DNA of 64,000 bases from Caballeronia sp. SBC1 (GCF_011493005.1 NZ_CP049160.1:1-64000); one strand, 5' to 3'. Numbered from the stretch's first letter, positions 18,998 to 28,800 are shown. Notes: generated by a model not told the origin, from the sequence alone. A program made the numbers and translations.

Positions 18998-19536
18998 TCC
19001 GTCCAGGCGGAGTTGCCATCCGTGTCCTCTTCGTTTTGCAGGGCTATTAAGGAGGAAACTTTTTTTTGAACGTCGATGATCAACCGCGCCTGCATAAGCT
19101 GTCGCCGCAGCCGATCGTTCTCGCGTGTCAGCGCGGCCGTTCGACGGGTCTCGGCGATCACAGGATCGGCCTTGTGTCCCCGCTTGCGCGGATCGAGACC
19201 GGTCTTGCCCTCAGCGGCACGACGTTTGCGCCACGCTGCCAGATTGGACGAATAGATGCCTTCGCGCCGCAGCAGTGCGCCGATCTGCCCCGGCTCGCTA
19301 CACCGGTCAGCCTCGGCCAGGATGCGTCGTTTCTCGCTGGCAGAGAATTGCCGACGTCGGGCGATCGCCACCACCTCGGGCTGCGCCGGAGCCGCGCTGG
19401 AAGTCGCGTCTGCGCTCGCCCTGCGGGCTCCCTTCAACGCGACTTCCAGCTCAGCGGACTGGGGTACGGGCTTCACTACAGATTTCATCGGATTGGCCAT
19501 GAATTGCATCCTGCCTTTGTACTCTAATTGGTCCAA
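18994..19536 (-). CDS. IS3-family OrfA (DNA-binding protein)
   Basis: 180 residues. A helix-turn-helix of the IS3/IS911 OrfA type lies near 60-105 (FSASEKRRILAEADRCSEPG through LLRREGIYSSNLAAWRKRR), followed by a heptad-rich helix (AALTRENDRLRRQLMQARLI) that would dimerise OrfA and OrfAB. The N-terminal 40 residues are an Ala/Lys-rich extension. It ends 23 codons after the slippery run that feeds the -1 frame. Confidence 0.88.
   Translation of the reverse strand: MDQLEYKGRMQFMANPMKSVVKPVPQSAELEVALKGARRASADATSSAAPAQPEVVAIARRRQFSASEKRRILAEADRCSEPGQIGALLRREGIYSSNLAAWRKRRAAEGKTGLDPRKRGHKADPVIAETRRTAALTRENDRLRRQLMQARLIIDVQKKVSSLIALQNEEDTDGNSAWTE
19060..19067 (-). promoter_or_regulatory. Programmed -1 frameshift site (A8)
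   Basis: On the minus strand eight A residues followed by G give the A-AAA-AAG slippery motif. The orfA frame reads CAA AAA AAA GTT; slipping back one base enters the orfB frame, which is open to the orfB start. This produces the OrfAB fusion transposase. Confidence 0.75.
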
Positions 19537-19563
19537 GGCAGGTGTCGCATCTCATATTGGCAC

Positions 19564-19747
19564 GCAGGGGACTCGCCTCGCGGTCGGTGCCTTCGTGGAT
19601 GGCTTGGATCAGGTAACGGAAGTAGGGTCTTTGCGTCGTGCGCGTCCACGTATCGAGTTCCGGCTGCAGGCTGCAAGGAGGAGCACCGGCGATGTCGTCG
19701 GCGAGCTCGGCAAAGAGATCCGCGTGTTGGAGGGTTTCCCTTGTCAT
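19564..19747 (-). pseudogene. N-terminal fragment of a gene cut by the IS3 element
   Basis: The frame starts at an ATG at 19745-19747 and runs about 61 codons (MTRETLQHADLFAELADDIA...) until it enters the IS3 right end, then stops 37 codons inside the IS. The remainder of the gene is not seen on the other side of the IS, which suggests a deletion linked to the insertion. It is soluble and helical, with no recognised family. Confidence 0.6.
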
Positions 19748-19885
19748 GGTTTCACCTCACGCTCAGGACGGCCTGCGCCGTCACTCCTTATGAGGATAGG
19801 CGTGGACAGGACTCGCCTGTCGAAGGTTGCCCCTAGACAAGGATGGTCCCGTATGGAGGGCACCCGGCGCGACAAATCCATTCGG

Positions 19886-20069
19886 TCAAGTTGCCTCAGG
19901 GTGCCCCTTCGCCCTCTGTACCTGCCTGATGGCTTCGAGCGTCTCGAACTCTTCCGGATCAACCGGGCGCCACCGGTTTTCGCCGATTACGCCGTCGCGA
20001 TCCCATCGAAGAACTTGCCGCCGGTCGACCTCGACGCACACCATGTGGTTCGCGAGTGGCACGCGATCG
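19886..20069 (-). CDS. Possible second frame of a frameshifted or overlapping gene
   Basis: This frame opens after a TGA near 20082 and has a GTG at about 20069. The product looks protein-like: MVCVEVDRRQVLRWDRDGVI, then RWRPVDPEEFETLEAIRQVQ. It overlaps the 3-prime third of the 19987-20217 ORF in another frame. Either the two are overlapping coupled genes or one original gene carries a frameshift near 20030-20070. A ribosome site is not evident. Confidence 0.4.
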
Positions 20070-20217
20070 CCAGGACGTCATCCATGTCGATCGCAGTGTG
20101 GCGCATGTTTCTTCCAGCATTGCTCGTAATCCAGACAAGAACGGGCGTGCGACTGTCACACATCCCGCCCGTGTCTTCACCGGGTCCTGTGATCATGGTG
20201 CTATTGAGGTCACTCAT
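19987..20217 (-). CDS. Orphan protein, 76 aa (possibly frameshifted)
   Basis: The start at 20215-20217 (MSDLNSTMITGPGEDTGG) lies 13 bp after the DUF2786-like gene, so the two are probably one operon. The sequence has a hydrophobic core strand (PVLVWITSNAG) and a second helix (MDDVLAIACHSRTTW). The end (STGGKFFDGIATA) is less protein-like than the alternative frame at 19886-20069, so a frameshift in the last third is possible. Confidence 0.5.
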   Translation of the reverse strand: MSDLNSTMITGPGEDTGGMCDSRTPVLVWITSNAGRNMRHTAIDMDDVLAIACHSRTTWCASRSTGGKFFDGIATA

Positions 20218-20230
20218 GGCTGTCGTCCCG

Positions 20231-21202
20231 TCAAAAGTCCCCGCGTCCATAGGGTAGCCGGCCGGGCCGCATTAGGCTTAGCCTCCGCCTCCCAACTGCC
20301 GACATGCGAATTGTGTTCTTGGGCGACCACGGTCGCCGGTCAGCGAGCTGAACGCCGTGACACAGGTGAGCCTTTTCGGGATGCGCCTTCGGCGGATTCG
20401 CCTTTGATGAGGATGGACTTGCGAACAGGCTCGATCGTGACCGATGAGATGAGTCAGGCAAGCGAGCGCTCGACGTGGTATCCGGATCCTTCACGACTCG
20501 CTGCATCCGAGCGTGAGTTGCTCCTGAGCGGATGGCAACCCTCCATGGAGTCTGGCTTTTTGCGCCATTTGCGAAACCACGGACCTTGTCGACAAGCGGA
20601 TCCACGTGGCGTGCCACCGCGCGGGACCGCAGCGCCACACTTCGCGTGTCAGCGTAGTGCGCGCGCAGGTATCCTTCGAGTCTGAGCGCGTCGGGTTCGC
20701 TCGCGTTGCTTGCCTGCACCAGGCGACGTGCGGCTGTCACCCATCCTTCGCAGAACTGGTCTGCGCGCGCGGTCCTACTACGAGGTTGGCACCGACTCAG
20801 TGTTTCCGCGACATATCGAGCGCGCGCGGTTCGCAGTTGGTAGGCCAGCACTGTGAAGGCGTACGAAGTGATCTGCTCGGTTGGCGCGACACCGATGAAG
20901 GCATAGCCACCGACAATTCTCGTGCGTGTAGCATTCAGACGACGCGTGAATACGATTTCACACCCGAACGCCCCTGCGACGACGCTTGCCAGCTGGACCT
21001 CGAAGCGGGGAGGACGCGCAACTGCGGAACTCTTCACCCATGCTTCATCGACGCCCACGCCGGCTAGTTCGAAATCGCCAACGCCAAATTCCGCCATCAA
21101 CTTTTGCGCCTGCCGTAAAGCGGCCGCGGCTTCGTGCGGTTCGGCCGAACCTGCCAGATTAAGGCACTTGCGGATCTTTGCAACTGCTGTCTTTCTGTCC
21201 AT
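20231..21202 (-). CDS. DUF2786-domain protein
   Basis: The ATG at 21200-21202 gives MDRKTAVAKIRKCLNLAGSA followed by EPHEAAAALRQAQKLMAEFG, a clear DUF2786 block, and then a conserved-looking central region (VASVVAGAFGCEIVFTRRLN, then YAFIGVAPTEQITSYAFTVL) as in plasmid and phage members of this group. The function of the family is unknown. The last 70 residues are Ser/Arg/Pro rich and unlike the rest, so the true C-terminus may have been altered by a frameshift near 20480. The longer upstream frame overlaps the DsbC-like gene and is not used. Confidence 0.7.
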   Translation of the reverse strand: MDRKTAVAKIRKCLNLAGSAEPHEAAAALRQAQKLMAEFGVGDFELAGVGVDEAWVKSSAVARPPRFEVQLASVVAGAFGCEIVFTRRLNATRTRIVGGYAFIGVAPTEQITSYAFTVLAYQLRTARARYVAETLSRCQPRSRTARADQFCEGWVTAARRLVQASNASEPDALRLEGYLRAHYADTRSVALRSRAVARHVDPLVDKVRGFANGAKSQTPWRVAIRSGATHARMQRVVKDPDTTSSARLPDSSHRSRSSLFASPSSSKANPPKAHPEKAHLCHGVQLADRRPWSPKNTIRMSAVGRRRLSLMRPGRLPYGRGDF

Positions 21203-21293
21203 CGCTTCGCCCAGCGTGGATCGCGCCCAGTCGCGCGAGGTTGTGATGTGAGCGGTAACCGTTGCGGTACGCAGACCGCGATAGGGACCCGGC

Positions 21294-22025
21294 TCAGTTC
21301 GCTTTCGCCAGCCGATCTGCAAGATCAACGTCGGACAGGTCGCCTTTTGCCATGCTGCCATCCGGGAAAAACGTCTCCGGCGTGACCTGAACAGGATGGA
21401 CCTGCAGCCACGCGTCGATTCGCGCGAGCTTCTCATCGCCCGCCACGCATGCCACCGGTGTCAGAGGATTGCCCTTTGTCTTCGCATCGAGCGCCGCAAG
21501 AGGGTCTGACGAACACAGGATGGTCCTGGCATCCTCGCGCGAGCGAGGGCCCAGCAAACCGGTCACCAGGATCTCCTCAGAGAGGTCTTTCCTCAAAGCG
21601 AGCCGATTCTCGAGGTCGCGGCAGTAAGGACAATTCGGATCGACCACAATCAGGATGTGCCTCTTTGCATGGGCGTCCCCGACCTTCAGCGTGAGGTCAT
21701 GAGGAAGATCCTTGGTGAAGTCGACGCGTTGCAGTTTGTCAATGCGCTCCTGCGTCAGACGCTCGTGCGTGCCGGCATCAATGATTTCCCCGGCGAAGAT
21801 ATATTTTCCGTCGGTGCTCACATAGAGCAGATCGTGGCTCGCCGTCACTACCTCGTATAGCCCCTTCAGAGGAGCGGCCTGGACCGACTGGGCGGCGATG
21901 CCATTCGCGGCAAGCGCTGCGCGGACCGGCGCGGGAGGATCTTCCTTGGCCTGCACCACCGGGATCGAAAGGGAAAGGGACGCCGCACCCCACAGGAGAA
22001 GGCACATCCTGCGCATTTGATTCAT
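21294..22025 (-). CDS. DsbC/TrbB-like periplasmic disulfide isomerase
   Basis: 243 residues. A signal peptide (MNQMRRMCLLLWGAASLSLS to about residue 26, ending VQA) is followed by a DsbC-type N-terminal domain and a thioredoxin fold with the active-site motif CPYC near residue 131 (VVDPNCPYCRDLENRL). Such proteins correct disulfides in exported proteins; plasmid copies often serve conjugation proteins rich in cysteine. The start at 22023-22025 overlaps the stop of the upstream 127-aa gene (ATGA), so the two are coupled. The second conserved region (VQVTPETFFPDGSMAKGDLS) matches the usual cis-Pro loop TP-T-hydrophobic-x-DG, where the cis-Pro is normally after Thr; here it reads VTPETFF. Confidence 0.82.
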   Translation of the reverse strand: MNQMRRMCLLLWGAASLSLSIPVVQAKEDPPAPVRAALAANGIAAQSVQAAPLKGLYEVVTASHDLLYVSTDGKYIFAGEIIDAGTHERLTQERIDKLQRVDFTKDLPHDLTLKVGDAHAKRHILIVVDPNCPYCRDLENRLALRKDLSEEILVTGLLGPRSREDARTILCSSDPLAALDAKTKGNPLTPVACVAGDEKLARIDAWLQVHPVQVTPETFFPDGSMAKGDLSDVDLADRLAKAN

Positions 22026-22405
22026 GAATGGAGGGTCCCGCAGATGAGGTGAGAGTACTGGCAGTAGCGGGCCGCCTCGGGCGAGATCCCAAGTGACTTG
22101 GGCAGGGGCGGGAGGCCCTTGGCTACGATGTGGCTGATCTGTTGTTGCTGCGGAAGGAGGTAGCAGCGCGCCTCCGATTTCTGATCCTCGCGTAACTCCT
22201 CGAGGCGTCCATGCTGCTTGAGGAGTCGCAACGCGCACCAGACCTGTTTGCTGTTGTATCCCGACGCGACAACGTCAGGATGGCTACAAACCTGCTCTAG
22301 TGTCACCCAACGGGAGTCTGACGGCAGCTCCGCGCACATTCTTTCGACGATCTGGTACAAAAATTCGGAAATCACTGGTCTGCGGGCCACGGCGAACACC
22401 CTCAT
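22022..22405 (-). CDS. Small winged-helix-like protein, 127 aa
   Basis: Residues about 15-75 (FLYQIVERMCAELPSDSRWV, LEQVCSHPDVVASGYNSKQV, WCALRLLKQHGRLEELREDQ) have the helix pattern of a winged helix domain. A regulatory role is inferred, not proven. The ATG at 22403-22405 directly follows TACTTAAAAA, part of a repeat found twice more downstream on the plus map (23222 and 23348). It is translationally coupled to the DsbC-like gene. Confidence 0.6.
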   Translation of the reverse strand: MRVFAVARRPVISEFLYQIVERMCAELPSDSRWVTLEQVCSHPDVVASGYNSKQVWCALRLLKQHGRLEELREDQKSEARCYLLPQQQQISHIVAKGLPPLPKSLGISPEAARYCQYSHLICGTLHS

Positions 22406-23360
22406 TTTTTAAGTACATGTCGGGTAATTATGTCGTCATTTTGTTGTTTGTCAATCTTGATGTGATTTTATACATCTTATGGTGATTTTTATAGGTTGCC
22501 AGTGATGGTGCCCTGTGCGAGTTCTTTACCCTGTTTCCGTTGGAGTAGCATCGCCGCATGAGCAAACCAACCGATACCCTGGATGAGCCGCATGGCGTCG
22601 ATCGGCAAGCGCGAATCGATCGCGCCCTATCCGTGGAGGCGGAAAGACCTGGCAAACCCGAAAAATGGCGAGACCGCTTCCAGCGTACTGTCGACGAACT
22701 CGCGGAGGCTCTCGTCGTGATCGACGAACAGATTGCCGACACGAACCTTATGCTTCACCGAACGCAAGGGCCACGGGCTGGCAAGATCAGTGTCAGATTT
22801 CTGTGCCTTCAGCGCTTCGACCGTGGCGAGAACGTTCGCGACCGTGTGCCTACGGTCGTCCTTTGGCACGGCCGGAAGGGCCAACCGGCAACGCGCTACC
22901 GGATCATTCCACGCAGCGAGCGCTACGTTAGTCTGCGTCGCAAGGGCATCAACGACGAAGCAACAAAGCAGCTGCTGAGATTGCTTCAGGAACTGATGGC
23001 ACAGCGTGCCAAGGTTGAAGCGTGTTATGCGCCACTAGCCGCGGCCGCGGCGCAGCTTCGAGGTTCGACGATCCGTATGATCCGCCGTATGGAAGCGGCA
23101 CTCGATGGCATCGACGCCAACCTCATCAACCGCGACTATTCGAAGGTCGATGAGGATTAAGTAGCGCGCTTCCGCGATTGTTCTTTGGGGCACTGCGCGC
23201 CCCACCAAAGTTTAGAAGATGCGCATTTTTTAAGAATCCTGACCCAGGACACGGCCCGGTGTCGTCCATCGAGGCGTACCGTGCCCCGCTACCAGGAGCC
23301 TCCTCGCTAGGAGCCTCCTGCCTTGCCTGTGGGACCGTGGCAACATCCGCATTTTTTAAG
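22403..23360 (-). repeat. Three copies of CTTAAAAAATG
   Basis: On the minus strand CTTAAAAAATG occurs at 22403-22413, 23224-23234 and 23350-23360. The last two extend to CTTAAAAAATGCG. The first includes the start codon of the 127-aa gene. The second overlaps the TAA that ends a 38-codon frame beginning at the third copy. They may be duplicated start-site or operator sequences. Confidence 0.5.
22558..23160 (+). CDS. Orphan protein, 200 aa
   Basis: Not recognised. The ATG at 22558 is preceded by GTTGGAGTAGCATCGCCGC. The N-terminal half is helical and charged (RDRFQRTVDELAEALVVIDE through QIADTNLMLHRTQG). The middle has a conserved-looking TVVLWHGRKGQPATRYRIIP strand. The C-terminus is a long Ala/Arg-rich helix. 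A coiled-coil plasmid protein is likely. Divergent from the 22022-22405 gene, with about 150 AT-rich bases between as a shared promoter region. Confidence 0.72.
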   Translation: MSKPTDTLDEPHGVDRQARIDRALSVEAERPGKPEKWRDRFQRTVDELAEALVVIDEQIADTNLMLHRTQGPRAGKISVRFLCLQRFDRGENVRDRVPTVVLWHGRKGQPATRYRIIPRSERYVSLRRKGINDEATKQLLRLLQELMAQRAKVEACYAPLAAAAAQLRGSTIRMIRRMEAALDGIDANLINRDYSKVDED

Positions 23361-24202
23361 TATCCCGTGCCGAATCCGGCCACCGTCAACCACACCTCAA
23401 CCCATCCGTCGGCATAAGCGTTGACCTTTTCAGGTTCACCCAGGAAAAGGTGCGATCCCACGACCGCAGCTTGAGCATCGGCTGCGAAACGATCTCCGCG
23501 TGCCCGGCAATCGCTTGCGGCCCTTGCACGAGAAATCTCCCTCCCCAGCGATTTCAACCCCGCACCTCGTGCTTTGGGGTGACGAGGTACGCCGGCTGGC
23601 AACAGGCCATCCTCGTCCGCTGCCGACAAGGAGTCGTGTGCCCCCTCGCTGGTGGGAAACGGGCAATCCTCGCCTCGCCTGCAAGCACTAACGTGTGGCA
23701 AGAACGTAGCCGGGAAAAGGTCTAGCCTCAGCCTCTCCTGGTGGCAAACAGGCACCCTCCTCGGTCACCCGCGTGGCGCGCAGCGCAAGCAGAAAAAGAC
23801 AACAACCGTCCAGTTATTATGTTTAAGGCGCTTTTTCCTTCTGGGCCGACTGTTATCTTTCCCCCCGCTCTCGAACATGCCCCTCTCACGCGTTCCCCGG
23901 CTCACCAAGGGCGCGGCTACGCGCTCCAACCGCCCCCCGTCCCGGCCGTCCCTTGGACCTCACGCAGGGCCGCCTGTTTACCTCTCCATCGCTCCAGTTT
24001 TCTCGCCGTCTTCGGCCGCTATACGCGGCGTTATCACAAAAACGCTACCGGAAAACTGCTATGCAGCACACGCAAATGTGTCGTGCGTGCGACCGGAATT
24101 CCGGTACATACCGAAAAATCTTGGTTTGGTATTTAAAACCTGTGATAGATTATTAATACCGAACAGCGGTGAATCAACAATCTCTTTATAGGAATAAAAA
24201 CC
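23161..24202. other. 1-kb intergenic region before the partition genes
   Basis: No gene is supported. It contains two CTTAAAAAATGCG repeats and two copies of the 11-bp palindrome AGGAGCCTCCT (23292-23302 and 23309-23319). Just before the ParM gene are several GGTAT/ATACC half-sites (24101-24160). A centromere (parC/stbS-like) and partition promoter are expected here. The long minus-strand frame across 23126-23755 is rejected because it overlaps the 22558-23160 gene and has low-complexity content. Confidence 0.45.
24126..24160 (+). promoter_or_regulatory. Candidate promoter and operator of the partition operon
   Basis: An AT-rich stretch with TTGGTA as a possible -35 and TTATTA as a possible -10 (18 bp apart), overlapped by GGTATTTAAAACC and ATACCGAA half-sites. 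The overlap would suit autoregulation by the small partner protein. Assigned by eye. Confidence 0.35.
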
Positions 24203-25216
24203 ATGAAGATCTCAGTCGGCATGGACATCGGCCACTCCGCACCCAAACTCGTCTGGGCAACCTCGACTAACCCCGCCCAGCACTATCAGGACCTGTTTCT
24301 GACGGTTGTCTGTCCGGCGATCCCACTTTCCGACGAGGGGACACGACGGCGCGCGGCCCGTGAGACGGTCAACCTCAATGGACGTGATTACTTCTACGGC
24401 GAGACTGCGGTAAAGCAGGGCCGGGCACAGTCGTACTCGGGACAGGACAAGGACTGGATCTTTACCGACACCCACGATGTCCTCGTGATCGGTGCGTTCC
24501 GACGCGTTGCCGAGGCAGTCGAGACCACTATCGGCTACGTACCAAACCATTACGAGCTGATCGTTGGATTGCCTCAGGCGTGGTACGACACGCAGCGACG
24601 GGAACTGAAGTCACGCGTAACCCAACTCGTCGAGCCAATGCTGCGGTCGGGGCAGACCGTCAACGTTCGTGCGCAGTCGCAGCCGAACGGTCCGCTGCAG
24701 GAAATGATTTTCCTGTCCGACGGCCGTGTGAATCCCGCGCATGATTTCGACAACGAACGATGGGGGGTCATCGAGGTCGGTCAGGGTACGAGTGACTTTA
24801 TCCTCACGGACGGCCCTGATTTCATCGAAGCGGCATCAGGTTCCTGCGTAGGGTTTGCGGCCGTGTACGAGCGCATGACGGCAATCCTCCAAAGCAAAAA
24901 TCTTCCGTCCGACCTGGGATCAGTGGATCGCGCGATCCGCAACGGGGCCTTGACGGCTTACGGCAAACAGATCGATCTCGCCTCCGAGCTGCGTGAATCA
25001 AGCGAGCAGCTGCTGTACGTTGTTCGTGACGAAGCGCAGCGCCGGTTTGGCGAAGCGACGTCGTCTCTCAACGGCGTAATCGTCGCGGGCGGGGGTGCCC
25101 AGCTTCTCTTCCCGGGTCTTCGCGAGGTCTTTCCTCATGCCGTCATGTCGCCCGCGCCTCGCTTTTCTGTTTCCGAAGGCTTCTGCAGGTACGGCCTCTC
25201 GAGGTTCAACCCCTGA
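24203..25216 (+). CDS. parM: ParM/StbA-like actin-type plasmid segregation ATPase
   Basis: 337 residues of the actin/HSP70 superfamily. The phosphate-1 loop is GMDIGHSAPKLVWA near 7-20, phosphate-2 is VIEVGQGTSDFIL near 190-202, and the adenosine motif is VIVAGGGAQLLFPGL near 292-306. ParM polymerises and pushes plasmid copies apart through an adaptor bound to a centromere. The start follows ATAGGAATAAAAACC. It is followed at once by a small gene that fits the adaptor position. Full length for ParM-like proteins. The gene symbol is by role, not by close identity. Confidence 0.82.
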   Translation: MKISVGMDIGHSAPKLVWATSTNPAQHYQDLFLTVVCPAIPLSDEGTRRRAARETVNLNGRDYFYGETAVKQGRAQSYSGQDKDWIFTDTHDVLVIGAFRRVAEAVETTIGYVPNHYELIVGLPQAWYDTQRRELKSRVTQLVEPMLRSGQTVNVRAQSQPNGPLQEMIFLSDGRVNPAHDFDNERWGVIEVGQGTSDFILTDGPDFIEAASGSCVGFAAVYERMTAILQSKNLPSDLGSVDRAIRNGALTAYGKQIDLASELRESSEQLLYVVRDEAQRRFGEATSSLNGVIVAGGGAQLLFPGLREVFPHAVMSPAPRFSVSEGFCRYGLSRFNP

Positions 25217-25233
25217 TGAAGGGAGCACCTTTC

Positions 25234-25743
25234 ATGGCTAGACCCACATCCAAGTGGAAAACCACGCTGCAGATCGGTCTGCGCACCCATTTCAATACCC
25301 ACCCCGACGTGCACACGTTCCTCTACACGCTGAACGAAGGAGACGTTGGTGCGGCGTTGCGAGACATCATTCGGGCGCATATCCAGCAGACGCAGCATCG
25401 CGCTGGCGATCCCGGCTTCCAGAAAGAAGTGGCCATGCGCGGCATGAGCCAACTGCTGGACGACACGATCGCCGCAGCCCTTCCCACTGAAACTCCCCCT
25501 CCTGCTCCATTGCGGGAGGGTGCCGAGACGCCTGCGGCGCTCACTGGTACTTTGACACCAACGTCGTCGCTTGCAGCCACCAAGGCTGGAGGCACAGGGC
25601 AGCCTTCGGACGCCGCCGCCGGCGCGCCGGCGAGCGCCCCAACGGCTGCGCCTGAGGAGCCTCCTCCGCCTCTGACACAGGAGCCACCTCCTGCCCCGGC
25701 AACACGAAAGCCCGGCCTCGTCAGCCGTTTTGACGACGACTAG
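25234..25743 (+). CDS. Putative partition adaptor (ParR/StbB position)
   Basis: 169 residues. The ATG at 25234 has a GGGAG site at ideal distance; an ATG at 25216 overlaps the parM stop and is the alternative. The N-terminal 75 residues (MARPTSKWKTTLQIGLRTHF, then FLYTLNEGDVGAALRDIIRA) look like a small helical DNA-binding domain. The rest is a flexible Pro/Ala/Thr-rich tail ending SRFDDD. Position behind parM and the basic-domain-plus-tail layout suggest the centromere-binding adaptor, but sequence alone does not prove it. Confidence 0.6.
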   Translation: MARPTSKWKTTLQIGLRTHFNTHPDVHTFLYTLNEGDVGAALRDIIRAHIQQTQHRAGDPGFQKEVAMRGMSQLLDDTIAAALPTETPPPAPLREGAETPAALTGTLTPTSSLAATKAGGTGQPSDAAAGAPASAPTAAPEEPPPPLTQEPPPAPATRKPGLVSRFDDD

Positions 25744-25872
25744 CAGCCGACAGGGTCGGTTGTACGGACGGCTCGCGGCTTTCACTGCCCTCACGAAATC
25801 TCCGCCAGAATAATTTGATACGGTTCTTTGCTAATACATTCTCCGCTGGGGAATTGCGCAAGGAGAGTCCGT

Positions 25873-28800
25873 ATGTGCAGGAAATCAACACTGATCACCA
25901 CGTTGGCTGGCTTGTTTGCAATGCTGGTTTCCGGTGCTGCGTTCGCACAGAGCGCCAGTTCAAGCTTCCCGGTCTTCTGGGTCGCAGGTGACCCGCAGCA
26001 GATCGCCAATGCATTTCAGGGAGTAGCTGCATTCTTTGGCAATGGCAACAGCAGCTCGTCCGTGATGACCGGCGGGCTGCTTGCCGGGGGACTTGCCGGG
26101 CTTATCGTGGCTCTTTTTAGCACCGCCACGCGGCAACAGTTCATGGTGGGACCGTGGTTTATCGGCACGATCGTCGGCATGGCAATGTTCACCAGCCACA
26201 CAACGATTACCGTCAAGCCGTTTTTCAGCGACAACGGTACGACGGTGACACCGCAAATGATCGTGGTCAACAATGTGCCGATCGGTCTCGCCTACCCTGC
26301 CGGTATCGCGAGTGAGATGACCAAAGCTGTCTCGGACATCTACTTGCAGTGGTTCACCACGCCTGGGGATGGCGGAGTTGCCGTACAGGGCACCGCCGGC
26401 CTGCTTTCGCCATTGAAGATGCTGTTAAAGCTGCAGGAAGTCTACGACTGCTCGCAAAACAATACGACCATCTGCAATAACCTGGTTGCATACATGAAGT
26501 ATTGCCCGGTCCAAGGTCTCTCGAGCCAGGCCATGCAATCGAGCACAGGGATCAGCGATGTGCTGAACAACAGCCCGGGCGGCACAGCCAGTGGGACTAT
26601 GCAAGGCACTACGATCTACTACACCGTCGGCACCGATTCGTCCGGAAACCCGGCCATCAATCAGGCGCCAGTGCCGTGCAGCCAGGCTGGGCCGCAGATC
26701 TACCAGGCGATGGCCACTTACATTGACAGCGACTCGTTTACGAGTGACGTTCTCGCCAGGTCGTCGACATCGGAGCCGGATGGTCCGTCAACCGCGGCCG
26801 CAGCCGACACAATGCTCAACACCTTGAGCCAGAACATCGCCGTTACCGCGCTCAGCGCGCAAAGCGCCATGACGGCGAATGGTGCACAACGCGACGCGAC
26901 AATGATGAATCTCGTCTTCAGCCCGATTTTCCGCTCGGCTCAGCAAGCCTCCCTCGATCAGAGCCAGGCAGCCTTCACGTTCACGACGCTGATGACCAAT
27001 GCTCGCAACAAGGCCATGATCGACACCGCCGGCGAGGCCTCGCTTTTCAACTCATTCATGACGAACGCCATGAATGGCTTCTCATTCATTTTTGTTGCCC
27101 TGACGCCGATCGTGATTATGGTGGCATTCACGATGGGAATTGGTGGATTCAAGATCTATGGATCGTGGTTCATGATGGGTGTCTGGAGCCAGGGATGGCT
27201 TCCGGTTGCTGCCGTCATTTCATACTACGTCCAGACCTCCTTCTGGTCCCGCCTTCTTGCGTTTGCTTCGAGCTCCATCATCTCGCCGGCCAGTATCGAC
27301 ACCTTCTATACCCAGGTGAGCAGCACTATCTATACGGGATCGTCGCTGATGTCCGCCACCCCGATCATTACGTTGACGCTGCTCACGGGATCGGTCTACG
27401 CGTTTACCAATCTCGCTGGCCGTGCAACAGGAACAGGCCGCGACTACATGGACACGTCGCATAACGACGGTAATGCCAGTGACTTGACCAACGCTGAGGC
27501 CGCACGTTCGCACATCCAGGCCCAAGGATTACCATTCGCGAATGCCAACGCCATGGGCGTAAGCTCCGCAATTTCGGCGATGAGTCATGGCGGATCTGCG
27601 CTTCGTGCGGCTGGCTTCAACACCGCCGGCGATAAGACAGCAGCGGCAACGATCGAGTTTGGGCAGGGGCTGAGCAATACGTTCCGCGCTAGCCAGAGCG
27701 CGCAGCTGTCGGCCGAATCAGCACATCAGCGCGTCCAATCACTTACCGACCAGCTTCAGAGCCTGACTGCCAAACGCCACTCAATGGGATTGGATGTCAC
27801 GACCGGAGGCGATAACGCGCACGCGACGTCCGTGGGACATGACAATACGATTAGTGACGACAGGAAGATTGCGACTGGCAAACAGGAGCAAACCAATCAC
27901 GGCAATCAAGCAACTGGAAGTCTCGGCGGTTCGATCCCCGGGACGAAGATTGGCGGATCTGTGCAAATGAGTAGCGGCCAGAGTACTACCACCGGGCAGA
28001 CGGGAACCGAGACCGCAGGTCAGGCCAACCAGAACAAGGTTGGGACGGACGACCGATATACGCAAAATAATGGGGTTCGCGTCTCTAGCAGTGATTCGCT
28101 CGATAATCAGATCAGCCAGACCCGTTCAGCGCTCTCGACTGCGCAGCAGGCGGAGAAGGAAGCCTTGCAGCGCAACCAGCAATTCGCCCATGACGCCCAG
28201 AGTGCAATGCAATCCGGTGCCAAGACTTCGGTCAATGTGGCAGATATCGCCACCATGGCCTACCAAACCAGCGACCCTGCTCGCGTCGGGGAGGCCGTTC
28301 GGCAGGCTGTATACAGCGACGCATTGCAAACCGCTCAAGGAATGGCTGGCTCCGGGCAGATTGCAGGCACAGCTGAAAGCATCATGAGCAAAGCGCAGTC
28401 GATCACGGATTCGGCCCTGGCGGGTGCCAATTTCGCGAGCGCAAGCTCGGTGACATCTACCCTCTCACGCGGCGTGCTTAGCGGAGATTCTGGTGTGCAT
28501 ACCGCTGCACAAGCTGGAGTGGCAGCCCTCGCGAGTCAGGCGGGCCGCGGCGACCTTGGCCAAAGTATTCTCGAAAAGTCTTCGCTTGACCGATTTGTCA
28601 GCCAGACGGAATCGTCGTCGACAAACTCCGCGCTTGCGGCCGTAGCCGGCGGTTCGACAAGCCTAGGGGGATCGTCGCTCAATCCTGCGAGCGGCCCGCT
28701 GGGGGCGCCCGGACCAACGCCCTTTGCAGGCGGCGGTTTCGGTGGCTTTGGTGGCGGAGGAGGAGGTGGATTCGGTGGCGGAGCATTCGCCGGTGGCGGT

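Larger units (their letters stand above)
17933..19563 (-). mobile_element. IS3-family insertion sequence
   Basis: About 1.63 kb with orfA and orfB. The left end GTGTCAATGAGTTTGCGACA pairs with the inverted right end GTGCCAATATGAGATGCGAC, both running into CACCTG. Only a doubtful 2-bp flank repeat is seen, so the target duplication is unclear; flanking DNA may have been deleted after insertion. Both ORFs look complete. Confidence 0.88.

Noticed and set aside
23126..23755. 209-codon minus-strand frame with repeated LKNA motifs
   Set aside because: It overlaps the end of the 200-aa plus-strand gene, is low-complexity, and the repeats are explained by the CTTAAAAAATG sequence.
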